Positions 54,624 through 62,421 of a stretch of 64,000 nucleotides of DNA are shown one piece after another (position 1 is the first letter of the stretch; each line of letters opens with the position of its first letter). The notes below the pieces were generated by a model. It did not search any database and was not told the DNA's origin. It worked only from the letters and a program-made list of their open reading frames with translations. Made by a program: the position numbers and the translations under genes. The stretch lies in contig NZ_CAESCM010000001.1 of assembly GCF_903166585.1 (NCBI RefSeq), forward strand, positions 441,079 through 505,078. The letters run 5' to 3'. The DNA is from Pedobacter ghigonis. Its GTDB lineage: Bacteria > Bacteroidota > Bacteroidia > Sphingobacteriales > Sphingobacteriaceae.

Positions 54624-55423
54624 CGGCGCCAGCTCTAAAGGAAATAGAAAAATCGGTGGTTTTGCTGGTCGATGACAATGAAGATATCCTCGATTTCATT
54701 TCTGACGACCTGGAAGAAAAATACCAGGTACTACAGGCCCGCAACGGCCTGGAAGCGTTAGAAATTTTACACCGCGAAATTGTACAGCTCATTATCAGCG
54801 ATGTGATGATGCCCGAAATGGATGGTTTCGAACTTTGTGCCAAAATTAAATCTACACTCGAATTCAGCCATATCCCGGTGATTTTGCTCACGGCTAAAAA
54901 CACGCTGCAATCTAAAATTGAAGGCTTAGAACTTGGTGCCGATGCTTACGTAGAGAAACCCTTCTCGCCCGAATTTTTACAGGTACAGATTTCGAGCCTG
55001 ATTAAAAACAGGAACAAAATCAAAGAATATTTCTCGAGCTCACCTCTGCTGCATATTAAAAGCATCGCTTATTCTAAGGCCGACGAACTGTTTTTAGAGA
55101 AGCTACAGGATACCATCAATAAAAACATCCACAATCAGGATTTGGATGTAGAGCACCTGGCCGAGAAAATGAACATGAGCCGGCCAACCTTGTACCGTAA
55201 AATTAAATCGATTTCGAACCTGAGCCCTAATGAACTGATTAACCTGGCCAGATTAAAAAGGGCTGCAGAGTTTTTAAATGAGGGAAATTTAAAAATATAT
55301 GAGATTTCTGAAATGGTGGGATATAGTTCGCAATCGCACTTTGGACGTAATTTTTCAAAACAGTTTGGCATGTCGCCAACCGACTATCTGAACAGTAAAC
55401 TGGCGGAGAAAAAGAAATCTTAA
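54608..55423 (+). CDS. Receiver-AraC response regulator (split HTCS output)
   Basis: The 271-aa protein has a receiver domain (about 18-135: VVLLVDDNEDILDF, phospho-Asp in IISDVMMPEMDGFEL, Lys in AYVEKPFSPEF). An AraC-type HTH pair follows (about 165-268: VEHLAEKMNMSRPTLYRKIK, IYEISEMVGYSSQSHFGRNF). Its ATG lies 16 nt inside the kinase gene in another frame. In most Bacteroidota these parts are fused to the kinase in one protein, so this is either a natural two-gene version or the result of a one-base frameshift at the AAAA run around 54605. It should activate the saccharide operon. Confidence 0.9.
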   Translation: MEETVTAPALKEIEKSVVLLVDDNEDILDFISDDLEEKYQVLQARNGLEALEILHREIVQLIISDVMMPEMDGFELCAKIKSTLEFSHIPVILLTAKNTLQSKIEGLELGADAYVEKPFSPEFLQVQISSLIKNRNKIKEYFSSSPLLHIKSIAYSKADELFLEKLQDTINKNIHNQDLDVEHLAEKMNMSRPTLYRKIKSISNLSPNELINLARLKRAAEFLNEGNLKIYEISEMVGYSSQSHFGRNFSKQFGMSPTDYLNSKLAEKKKS

Positions 55424-55490
55424 TACAGTCATTATCAATTTGTTTTGTGCTAGTTTTTACGTAAATTGTTCTAACCAAAATATAGAAGTT

Positions 55491-55937
55491 ATGAACATGC
55501 TTAAGAAAATCCAAAACTGGGGTGACCACCACCACCCAAAATGGTTAGACTACTTCAGAATTTTACTCGGACTGGTTTTAATTTGGAAAGGTGTAGATTT
55601 TTACATCAACATGCAGGCCTTTAGCAACCTCATGCGTGGCGCATTTTTAGGCACCGCCATCAGCATCAGCTTACTGGCGCATTTAATTATCCTCATGCAC
55701 ATCATCGGCGGCATGGCCATTGCTTTAGGTACCTACACCCGCCTGTTCTGCCTCTTAAATTTACCCATCCTGATCGGCGCGGTTTTCTTCATCAACATTT
55801 CGGCCGGTATATTTAAACCCTACTCCGAATTTTGGTTTTCATCAGCCGTACTCTTTGGACTGGTCTGTTTTTTAATTGAAGGAAATGGAATTTTATCTGT
55901 CGACAGGGAGAAAACCTACCCAAGCAAGGCGGTTTAA
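55491..55937 (+). CDS. DoxX-family membrane protein
   Basis: I choose the ATG at 55491 (MNMLKKIQNWGDHHHPKW); an in-frame ATG at 55440 adds 17 unlikely residues. The 148-aa protein has four membrane helices, with DYFRILLGLVLIWKGVDFYI typical of the DoxX N-terminus and HIIGGMAIALGTYTRLFCL in the middle. DoxX proteins are small inner-membrane proteins with a proposed role in redox or oxidative stress. It is a single gene between the regulator and the tRNA. Confidence 0.85.
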   Translation: MNMLKKIQNWGDHHHPKWLDYFRILLGLVLIWKGVDFYINMQAFSNLMRGAFLGTAISISLLAHLIILMHIIGGMAIALGTYTRLFCLLNLPILIGAVFFINISAGIFKPYSEFWFSSAVLFGLVCFLIEGNGILSVDREKTYPSKAV

Positions 55938-56073
55938 AATAAAAATCACTGCTAAAACTTGCTCAAAACAGCTCATTTTAGGCTGCTAATTCATTTTTTT
56001 AAAAAAAATATCGCGGCTAACTAAATGATTAGCAGAACATAAAAAATTAATATCAATAATAAATTATAAAAGG

Positions 56074-56104
56074 TTTGCAGATTTGCTTCAACTTCGTACT
56101 TTTG
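56074..56104 (+). promoter_or_regulatory. Promoter of tRNA-Ser
   Basis: TTTG (56074-56077), 19 nt, then a perfect TACTTTTG (56097-56104). The tRNA begins at 56109, so transcription would start at or within a base or two of the mature 5' end. Confidence 0.8.
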
Positions 56105-56108
56105 CAGC

Positions 56109-56193
56109 GGAGAGCTGGCAGAGTGGTCGAATGCGGCAGTCTTGAAAACTGTTGACTGTAACAGGTCCGGGGGTTCGAATCCCTCGCTCTCCG
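56109..56193 (+). tRNA. tRNA-Ser (anticodon UGA)
   Basis: This 85-nt class II tRNA has acceptor stem GGAGAGC/GCTCTCC, a D-arm AGAGTGGTCGAATGCGGCAG and anticodon loop CTTGAAA (anticodon TGA). It also has a long variable arm and a T arm with GGTTCGAAT, plus discriminator G. CCA is not encoded. Its 3' end is the repeated attachment sequence of the island that follows. Confidence 0.97.
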
Positions 56194-56195
56194 CA
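56174..56195 (+). repeat. Putative attL: tRNA-Ser 3' end
   Basis: The last 22 nt of the tRNA region, from TTCG to GCA, recur at 58429-58450 with four mismatches. The 16-nt stretch CCTCGCTCTCCGCAGA (56182-56197) is an exact repeat of 58437-58452. Such repeats of a tRNA 3' end usually mark the ends of an integrated element. Confidence 0.65.
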
Positions 56196-56208
56196 GAATT
56201 AAGTTCAA

Positions 56209-56258
56209 AAAAGTAAAAAAGCCTGTTTATCATATGATAAACAGGCTTTTTTACTTTT
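56209..56258. terminator. Terminator after tRNA-Ser (25-bp perfect stem)
   Basis: A perfect 50-nt palindrome (arms 56209-56233 and 56234-56258) has a GCCTGTTTATCAT arm flanked by A and T runs. It ends the tRNA transcript and can also work in the other direction. Confidence 0.9.
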
Positions 56259-56295
56259 CTAGCATAGCCAAAACATGCATAAAATAGCATGGCTT

Positions 56296-56310
56296 AGGTG
56301 AGCAATTCGG
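56296..56310 (+). repeat. Inner 15-bp direct repeat, left copy
   Basis: AGGTGAGCAATTCGG is an exact copy of 58357-58371. The two copies closely flank the AbiE-type gene pair. Confidence 0.75.
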
Positions 56311-56421
56311 GCGCAAAATTCAAAAATGAGAAGTCCGCACCTAAACACTCATAAACTGGGTATTTCGGCAAAAAGGATGTTCATTATCCGTATAAATGCG
56401 AAACGCACTTATTAATAAACA

Positions 56422-56473
56422 TTTGGAGTTACCCTTTTTGTTCATTAAATTTGAATGTTCACGTTACGTGAAC
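56422..56473 (+). promoter_or_regulatory. AbiE promoter with palindromic operator at the start site
   Basis: TTTG (56422-56425), 20 nt, then a perfect TAAATTTG (56446-56453). A 17-bp perfect palindrome GTTCACGT-T-ACGTGAAC (56457-56473) begins at the predicted transcription start and ends 11 nt before the ATG at 56485. This is the layout of an autorepressed toxin-antitoxin operon. Confidence 0.75.
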
Positions 56474-56484
56474 AAATTGTAACA

Positions 56485-57492
56485 ATGAACAATATAGAGC
56501 AAATTACTGAAGCGCTGGCAAGGCTGGAAGAAAATACCGGTTATAAATGCGAGTATAAGCACAAAGGCGAAGAGCTTGATGGAACAGTAGATCTTTTTAT
56601 CAATAACGAAAAAGAGCATTTTACGGTTGAGTTCAAAAAAGAACTTCGGGATTACCAGTTAGCAAAACTAGTATATTATAACTGCTTACATAAGCCGATT
56701 ATCGTCATCGCGGAGAGGATCTTTCCTGCAATAAAGGAAAAGCTTCGCAACGAAGGCATAAATTACCTTGATGGTGCCGGAAACGTATATATCCGGACGC
56801 CAAGAAATACAATCTGGTTGGATAGTTTTAAACACGAACAACGGGAAAAACCGGTAACTAATCGGGCATTTACAAAGACGGGACTTAAATTGGTCTTCTA
56901 CCTGATGCTACATAATGAGGCTATAAATATGCCCCAGCGGATGTTAGCCAATGCAACTGGGGTCGCTTTGGGCAATATAAAAAATGTAATCAGCGGCTTA
57001 GATGATGCAGGTTATGTGTTGCATGTTGACCAGAAAAGACAGCTCTTGCAGAACAAAAGGACACTGTTGGATAGATGGATTGCAGGGTATGGTGAGACGT
57101 TGAAGCCAAGCCTGCATATCGGTAATTTCAAATTGCAGGTAGACCATCCTTTGACAAGTCTTCATAACAATTTAATACGGCCAGGAAAAACGGTGTGGGG
57201 TGGAGAGCCTGCAGGTGAATGGCTGACGGATTATCTTAGGCCTCAGATAATGACAATTTACACGGTAGAGAAGAGAAATCAGGTAATGGTGAAATGGAAA
57301 CTGATTCCAGCGACAACGGGAGAAATCCGGGTTTATGATAAATTCTGGAAAGATGAGGCAGCAGATGTTCATCCCTATGCACCAGAGCTATTAGTGTTTG
57401 CTGATCTATTGCTTACCGGAGATCCGAGATGCATAGAAACGGCCAGAATGATTTACGATAAACATTTAAAAGATGAATTTGGAGAATATTAA
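56485..57492 (+). CDS. AbiEi-like type IV antitoxin / transcriptional regulator
   Basis: I choose the ATG at 56485 because the ATG at 56455 lies before the predicted transcription start. The 335-aa protein has two parts. The N-terminal part has a nuclease-like core (DGTVDLFI then FTVEFKKEL, with Asp36 and Glu49-x-Lys51) plus NYLDGAGNVYI, resembling the PD-(D/E)XK fold. A winged helix follows near 145-190 (MPQRMLANATGVALGNIKNV). The C-terminal part reads VWGGEPAGEWLTDYL. AbiEi-type antitoxins repress their own operon through inverted repeats, and one is present. The gene overlaps the nucleotidyltransferase by 20 nt. Confidence 0.75.
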   Translation: MNNIEQITEALARLEENTGYKCEYKHKGEELDGTVDLFINNEKEHFTVEFKKELRDYQLAKLVYYNCLHKPIIVIAERIFPAIKEKLRNEGINYLDGAGNVYIRTPRNTIWLDSFKHEQREKPVTNRAFTKTGLKLVFYLMLHNEAINMPQRMLANATGVALGNIKNVISGLDDAGYVLHVDQKRQLLQNKRTLLDRWIAGYGETLKPSLHIGNFKLQVDHPLTSLHNNLIRPGKTVWGGEPAGEWLTDYLRPQIMTIYTVEKRNQVMVKWKLIPATTGEIRVYDKFWKDEAADVHPYAPELLVFADLLLTGDPRCIETARMIYDKHLKDEFGEY

Positions 57493-58303
57493 AGATGGCG
57501 AGTTAAAAGAAATTTTTGACATCCTTGAGGAAACTTTTAAAGCGCATGAAATAGATTTTTATATGATCGGGGCCATAGCGAGAAATATCTGGTATGCTAT
57601 AGGCGATGAAAAATTCCGGACTACAAAGGATGTAGATTTTGCGGTGATGATCAGCATTAAGGAAGATTATCAAAAGGTTAGAGATGAGCTCTTCAAAAAA
57701 GGATATCAAGAGAGTAGAACCAATGCATTTGTGGTAATATCACCCAAAGGTTTGCAGGTTGATTTGTTACCCTTCGGAGCCATAGAAATTGATGAAGAAG
57801 TTAAGTTTGAAGGTCAGGGGCTGACTAGTATAAAGGTTAACGGTTTCCTGGAGGTATATAGCATGGGCACCGAAAATGTTAAATTGGAAACTGGACACCA
57901 GTTTAAGGTAGCTACTCTACCGGCGATAGTGTTGCTCAAATTCATCGCCTATGACGATAGGCCCGAGTTGCGATTCAAGGATGCCCGTGACATCATTAAT
58001 ATAGTGAATCACTATTTTAACCTTCAGAGCGATTTTATTTATGAAAACCATGCGGATCTTTTCGGAGACCAAAATCAAGATATTACATTGGAAGAAATCT
58101 CTGCAATGGCAATCGCCAGGGAAATCAAAAAGATGATCAAAGAAAATAAGGTTTTGAGTTTACGTTTGATCCGGATCCTCTCAGAACACCTGGTGCTTGC
58201 GGAAGAAAGTGCCTTGATCAGAAACATGGTAGCTGAGTGTGGAAAGGATGTCGAACAGATCGTTGCGATATTGAAGGCCATGCTGAAACAGCTAAAGGAT
58301 TGA
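57473..58303 (+). CDS. AbiEii-like nucleotidyltransferase (type IV toxin candidate)
   Basis: The 276-aa protein has a DNA-polymerase-beta-type nucleotidyltransferase core. FYMIGAIARNIW carries Gly33-Ala34 in place of the usual GG/GS. The metal-binding acids are Asp53-x-Asp55 in TTKDVDFAVMI and Asp97 in GLQVDLLPFG. The helical C-terminus ends KAMLKQLKD. Such AbiEii/COG4914-type enzymes act with AbiEi proteins as abortive-infection toxin-antitoxin systems, some by adding nucleotides to tRNA. Overlap with the upstream gene implies coupling. Its place beside a tRNA-Ser is noted but its target is unknown. Confidence 0.78.
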   Translation: MNLENIKDGELKEIFDILEETFKAHEIDFYMIGAIARNIWYAIGDEKFRTTKDVDFAVMISIKEDYQKVRDELFKKGYQESRTNAFVVISPKGLQVDLLPFGAIEIDEEVKFEGQGLTSIKVNGFLEVYSMGTENVKLETGHQFKVATLPAIVLLKFIAYDDRPELRFKDARDIINIVNHYFNLQSDFIYENHADLFGDQNQDITLEEISAMAIAREIKKMIKENKVLSLRLIRILSEHLVLAEESALIRNMVAECGKDVEQIVAILKAMLKQLKD

Positions 58304-58356
58304 AACATGAGTACAAAAAGTCACCTAATTTTTTTCCTCTTTGTTAAAAAAAATAA

Positions 58357-58371
58357 AGGTGAGCAATTCGG
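58357..58371 (+). repeat. Inner 15-bp direct repeat, right copy
   Basis: AGGTGAGCAATTCGG, identical to 56296-56310. It is followed by GTGAGTCAATT, a second imperfect copy of its own core. Confidence 0.75.
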
Positions 58372-58428
58372 TGAGTCAATTATCGATTACGGATTTAACC
58401 TCATATAGAGGCTGTTTTTAGCCTCAGC

Positions 58429-58450
58429 TTCGGGCGCCTCGCTCTCCGCA
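58429..58450 (+). repeat. Putative attR: duplicated tRNA-Ser 3' end
   Basis: The sequence repeats the 3' end of tRNA-Ser (exact over 58437-58452), preceded by a small GAGGCT/AGCCTC hairpin. No tRNA body is present, so it is an attachment-site remnant rather than a second gene. The stretch 58453-58660 is AT-rich and shows no gene. Confidence 0.65.
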
Positions 58451-58660
58451 GAGCAATTTAAAGATTTTTGATGAACTTTAGGTATTCTAAATCTCCCCTC
58501 ATGCTATAAATGTTTTCCTAAAAAAGAAATGGCACCAATGATTAACAATATGTACACCCTCATACTTATCGTACAATTGAAATAATTATAGTATAGCCAA
58601 AAATATTAAAATTGTTGCCGAGTCAAGAAGGCTTGCATAACTTTACATAGTTTAATGCCA

Positions 58661-58684
58661 ATTACGTGATTAAAATCACATAAT
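58661..58684. promoter_or_regulatory. 24-bp inverted repeat upstream of the ATPase gene
   Basis: ATTAcGTGATT-AA-AATCACaTAAT, symmetric apart from one mismatched pair; the inner 14 bp are perfect. It ends 20 nt before the ATPase ATG and fits an operator. Confidence 0.5.
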
Positions 58685-58704
58685 AAGCACTTAAGTTGTG
58701 AATT

Positions 58705-60021
58705 ATGCAAATCAAAAGAAGTCTACAGAAAAAATTATCATCCTGGAAAACGGATCCAAACCGTAAACCACTGGTACTTCAAGGTACAAGGCAAGTTGGT
58801 AAAACATGGCTATTGAAAAATTTTGGTGCCGCCGAATTTGAGAATGTTGCGTATTTTAATTTTGAGGAACAGCCTGATCTAAAGCATTTTTTTAAAAACA
58901 CCAAGGACATACAGCGCATTGTACAAAATCTATCCCTAGTCCATGGTTTGCCAATACTACCGCAAAAAACACTAATTATATTTGACGAGATACAGGAATG
59001 CAATGAAGCACTGAATACTTTAAAGTATTTTTATGAGAACGCGCCTGAATATGTGGTGGCTAGTGCAGGTTCACTACTTGGGGTTGCGATGTCAAAAGGC
59101 AATTCATTTCCGGTAGGGAAAGTTGATTTTTTACAGGTCAACCCGATCAGTTTTTCTGAATTTCTGTCTGCTGATGATCCTCAGCTTTTTGCTTACATAG
59201 AGAGTATAGATAGACTGGAGCCTATACCTGACATTTTTTTTAACCCATTGGTGGATAAATTAAAGAAATTTTTTATTTGTGGGGGAATGCCCGAAGCGGT
59301 AGTTACACTATTGGAACAACATAATGTAGAAAAAACACAGCAGGTACTGCAAAATATTGTAAATGCATACGCACTTGATTTTTTGAAATATGCAGAAAGT
59401 AAGGATGTACCTAAAATTAATCATCTTTGGGCTTCAATCCCTTCACAACTGGCAAGGGATAATAAAAAGTTTCTTTACCAGAGTGTAAGAACAGGTGCAC
59501 GTTCAAGAGAATATGAAGATGCCTTACTTTGGCTTTCGCATGCCGGTCTGGTGCATAGGGTTTTTAAAATAAGCAAGCCAGGATTACCTATTTCTGCCTA
59601 TGATGATCTTTCGGCATTTAAACTTTACTTGATTGATGTTGGTTTGTTACGTAGACTTTCACTACTAGACCCTATAGCTGTTAGAGAAGGAAATCGTTTA
59701 TTTACAGAATTTAAGGGCGCACTGACCGAAAACTATATCTTACAGCACTTAATCAAAAATTTTGAAGTGCAACCTCGATACTGGACTTCTGGAAACCAGG
59801 CTGAAGTTGACTTTATTATTCAGATGAAAAATGAAATTATCCCGGTTGAGGTGAAATCTGATGAGAATGTACGTAGTAAAAGTCTTTCGATATATAATGG
59901 CCTTTATGAACCGCCAGTGCGGATAAGATATTCGCTAAAGAATCTGAAGAAAGATGATGGGTTAGTTAATATCCCCTTGTTTTTGGTTGACTACACAGAG
60001 AAATTACTTACACTTAATTAG
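58705..60021 (+). CDS. AAA+ ATPase with DUF4143 domain
   Basis: The 438-aa protein has Walker A (LVLQGTRQVGKTWLL, about 24-38), Walker B (TLIIFDEIQEC, about 90-100), a sensor-like ASAGSLLG and ISFSEFL. The C-terminal DUF4143 part has a nuclease-like core: ENYILQHLI, RYWTSGNQAEVDFIIQ and IIPVEVKSDEN, with Glu-Val-Asp and Glu-x-Lys spacing of PD-(D/E)XK enzymes. This family is very common in mobile regions of Bacteroidota and is of unproven function. It is a single gene between two tRNA-end-like sequences. Confidence 0.88.
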   Translation: MQIKRSLQKKLSSWKTDPNRKPLVLQGTRQVGKTWLLKNFGAAEFENVAYFNFEEQPDLKHFFKNTKDIQRIVQNLSLVHGLPILPQKTLIIFDEIQECNEALNTLKYFYENAPEYVVASAGSLLGVAMSKGNSFPVGKVDFLQVNPISFSEFLSADDPQLFAYIESIDRLEPIPDIFFNPLVDKLKKFFICGGMPEAVVTLLEQHNVEKTQQVLQNIVNAYALDFLKYAESKDVPKINHLWASIPSQLARDNKKFLYQSVRTGARSREYEDALLWLSHAGLVHRVFKISKPGLPISAYDDLSAFKLYLIDVGLLRRLSLLDPIAVREGNRLFTEFKGALTENYILQHLIKNFEVQPRYWTSGNQAEVDFIIQMKNEIIPVEVKSDENVRSKSLSIYNGLYEPPVRIRYSLKNLKKDDGLVNIPLFLVDYTEKLLTLN

Positions 60022-60427
60022 CCGTCAATTTGTAACCGACCCTTATTTAATCAAGGTTAGCATTCGGTGATAACATTTAGCCGATAGCCTTGTAAACGGC
60101 TTTAAAACGGGTTTTTACCCTTAAACCCGAGAGCTTCGCTCTCTGCACACAAAAACGAAGCCCGACGATAGTTTTTTTTTGTTTTCCAGACTTTTCACTT
60201 TCGCACAGGCTCACAAGTTACGGATGTGCATTCCCCCTTCATCGCAGTTTGATAACTTTTAATTAGTTTTTATATTGTTTAAAGAAAATCGGATAATTTA
60301 AAGCACTATCTCTCCTTCTACACAACAATTTAAAAATAGCAACTAGCCTGCAACTATCTTTTTTGATAATGGGATTGGTTTGATACATACTGCGAGCACC
60401 AAAATCCCCTCGTTCAATTGTACAGAG
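60022..60427. other. Intergenic region with hairpins and a degenerate tRNA-end copy
   Basis: No gene is seen. CGGGTTT/AAACCCG forms a 7-bp hairpin (about 60107-60129), which overlaps GAGAGC-TTC-GCTCTC (60129-60143) at its edge. CTTCGCTCTCTGCA (60134-60147) matches the tRNA-Ser end CCTCGCTCTCCGCA at 12 of 14 positions and may be a further decayed attachment site. A T9 run lies near 60172. Confidence 0.45.
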
Positions 60428-61201
60428 TTATAGGATGCGGTTGGTTATGCAGTAGGTAATTAGCTCAATACTGTTGGCTACACCTGCCTTCTGGAGAATG
60501 TTTCTACGGTGTGTCATGACGGTATGTGGGGATAGAAAAAGGTGATTTGCAATTTCCGGGTTTTTCCAGCCTTTTGAGATCAGCACAATAATTTCTTTCT
60601 CCCTTTCGGTGAAGGAAGGTTTTTCACCAGGTTGTAAAGGTGAAATTTCTATCTTCATTTGCCAATAAATCTTGTTCCCGGGCACTTCCATCAAACTCAC
60701 TATGAAGTTATTTTCCTGTGTGAGTTGGCTGATATCGGTGTGGATGTTGAGTACCAGTTGCATTCCTCCAGCTTCGTTAGTTGTCAGCATTACGGCCTGG
60801 TGCTGGAAAAGTCTGTATGTCCCGTCCGCAACCTTACCACGAAAGCAATATGAACTTTTGTACCGAATGTTGCTGTTCATGCTGGTGTTTTGATAAACTT
60901 GTTTCAACAGAGCCTGTTCTGCTGCTGCCACGAAATCGATATCTTCAGGATGTATGATATTGATGACATCCTCAAAGCATACTTTTTCTTTTTCGATTCC
61001 GAGTATTTCTTTAATATTTCGACTGTTGTAAATTAATTCCCTGCTAGTGAAGTCGACAATATAATGATAGCTTGGACCTGAGGTCAGGATTGAAGCCAAA
61101 AGTTCATTAATTTTCAATTGTGGCAGGTTTTCAGCTTTCGAACTAACCCGGGCGAGATGCTTGTCCCATACCTTATAAATTGACGATCGATTTCTACTCA
61201 T
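60428..61201 (-). CDS. PAS-LuxR transcriptional regulator
   Basis: The 257-aa protein has a PAS fold (about 45-165: YHYIVDFTSRELIYNSRNI, LGIEKEKVCFEDVINIIHPED, then NIHTDISQLTQEN). A C-terminal LuxR HTH occupies about 193-255 (FTEREKEIIVLISKGWKNPEIANHLFLSPHTV). No receiver domain or membrane helix is present, so it is a cytoplasmic one-component regulator; such proteins are frequent in Sphingobacteriaceae. Its target is unknown. It is divergent from the toxin-like lipoprotein gene. Confidence 0.88.
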   Translation of the reverse strand: MSRNRSSIYKVWDKHLARVSSKAENLPQLKINELLASILTSGPSYHYIVDFTSRELIYNSRNIKEILGIEKEKVCFEDVINIIHPEDIDFVAAAEQALLKQVYQNTSMNSNIRYKSSYCFRGKVADGTYRLFQHQAVMLTTNEAGGMQLVLNIHTDISQLTQENNFIVSLMEVPGNKIYWQMKIEISPLQPGEKPSFTEREKEIIVLISKGWKNPEIANHLFLSPHTVMTHRRNILQKAGVANSIELITYCITNRIL

Positions 61202-61357
61202 ATAGTTTGTAGGACAATGGGGCTTAATTTCTTATAATGCAAATGAGGGAAAAGTCGATCAGCCCTAAAAACATAAGTTTTAAATAGGTTTATGTGTCAA
61301 ATCCTTACTTAGCTAAAGATAATAAATAATAATAGCCTGAGAGAATTTTCGCCAAAA

Positions 61358-61495
61358 ATGGATTATAGGCAATGGATTAGTGCTGTCCAGGCATTTCTGC
61401 TGGCATATTCCCTTGAAAAACAGAAGCCACGCGAACTCAAACGCTTACCTGAATCAGCTAAAAATGAAGTGAAGTTGGCAATCATATTTGTTTAG
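61358..61495 (+). CDS. Small 45-aa ORF, uncertain
   Basis: An ATG opens a 45-codon frame: MDYRQWISAVQAFLLAYS, LEKQKPRELKRLPESA, then KNEVKLAIIFV. Codon use is ordinary and the sequence is protein-like, but there is no clear promoter and no known family. The rest of the 61202-61694 gap shows nothing else. Confidence 0.3.
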   Translation: MDYRQWISAVQAFLLAYSLEKQKPRELKRLPESAKNEVKLAIIFV

Positions 61496-61694
61496 TGGAA
61501 AGGCACGATTTTAACAACCGCCCTGCAATCAAATCCTAAACCACTTAAGCTCTAGCATGTAGCGAATATTCTTATTCAATTGTATTTTTTATCATCAAAA
61601 AATATTAGATTCGCCATGCATTTTAATGTCTTATTTTACTCTCATTACCGATCTATTTTCAAAATCATCGTTTCACCAAACTAAATTAACAACC

Positions 61695-62411
61695 ATGAAA
61701 AATTTATTAAAGTACCTGCTACTTTTAAACATTGCATTGTTCTCTGTGGCTTGCCGCTCAGATAAGGATGGACTTTTAGAAGAACCGCCAATTACGGTAC
61801 CCGCCGTATTCTACAAAAACGCAAACGAACTGGCTGCCACTTACGATCCGTCAAACACTGTAGGCCAGGCGATGAGGGATCAGATTTACGATTTATACAA
61901 GAAACAAAAGTGGGGCGAACTGGAAACGCTATTTACAACCAACAATTTAAACGGAAAATGGCCGCCTGCAAACGGCGGTTTTAATATAGTAGATGATACA
62001 CCAATCACGATGGGACAGAAATACGATAGGTACAGTAATTCAATTGGAACCTACAGCGGAACAGGAGCGCCAACTTTGGGAGGAAGTTTTACAAGTCCAA
62101 TTCTTAACGGATATGTTTATACCTTTGGTCAAAGAGCCCTGAATCAACCGGAAAATGCTTATGATTTTTATTATGAAATCGAAGTTTTAAATAATTCATT
62201 AACTTTCAAAGGCCAAACAGCAGACATTATTCCCTGGTTTAATCAGGTGGGTTATGGTAAGCAGACCATGTGGAAAATCCCGATAGATCCGGCAACTGGC
62301 TACCAAAAAACCTGGAACAAACTGGCCCAGGAAGGATATATTAAAGTAACAATTAAGAAAAACCCAAGTGGAAAATATCCGGGAGCCGTGGGGGTAGTTA
62401 TTGCACAATAA
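61695..62411 (+). CDS. Lipoprotein with TNT-like NAD+ glycohydrolase domain
   Basis: The ATG at 61695 (MKNLLKYLLLLNIALFSVAC) gives a lipoprotein signal with Cys20; the longer frame adds 23 odd residues. Residues 88-230 match the tuberculosis necrotizing toxin (TNT) domain. They begin WPPANGGF, continue with KYDRYSNSIGTYSG (Arg112, Tyr113), and have FGQRALNQ (Arg147) and YGKQTMW (Gln190). In the M. tuberculosis toxin the equivalent Arg, Arg and Gln positions bind and hydrolyse NAD+. TNT is usually a C-terminal tip of large secreted proteins, so a small stand-alone lipoprotein form is unusual. The next gene, 10 nt on, may give immunity. Confidence 0.75.
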   Translation: MKNLLKYLLLLNIALFSVACRSDKDGLLEEPPITVPAVFYKNANELAATYDPSNTVGQAMRDQIYDLYKKQKWGELETLFTTNNLNGKWPPANGGFNIVDDTPITMGQKYDRYSNSIGTYSGTGAPTLGGSFTSPILNGYVYTFGQRALNQPENAYDFYYEIEVLNNSLTFKGQTADIIPWFNQVGYGKQTMWKIPIDPATGYQKTWNKLAQEGYIKVTIKKNPSGKYPGAVGVVIAQ

Positions 62412-62421
62412 AATCATTTAG

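Noticed and set aside
58429..58452. Second tRNA-Ser gene
   Set aside because: Only the 3' end matches; the D-arm and anticodon arm are missing.
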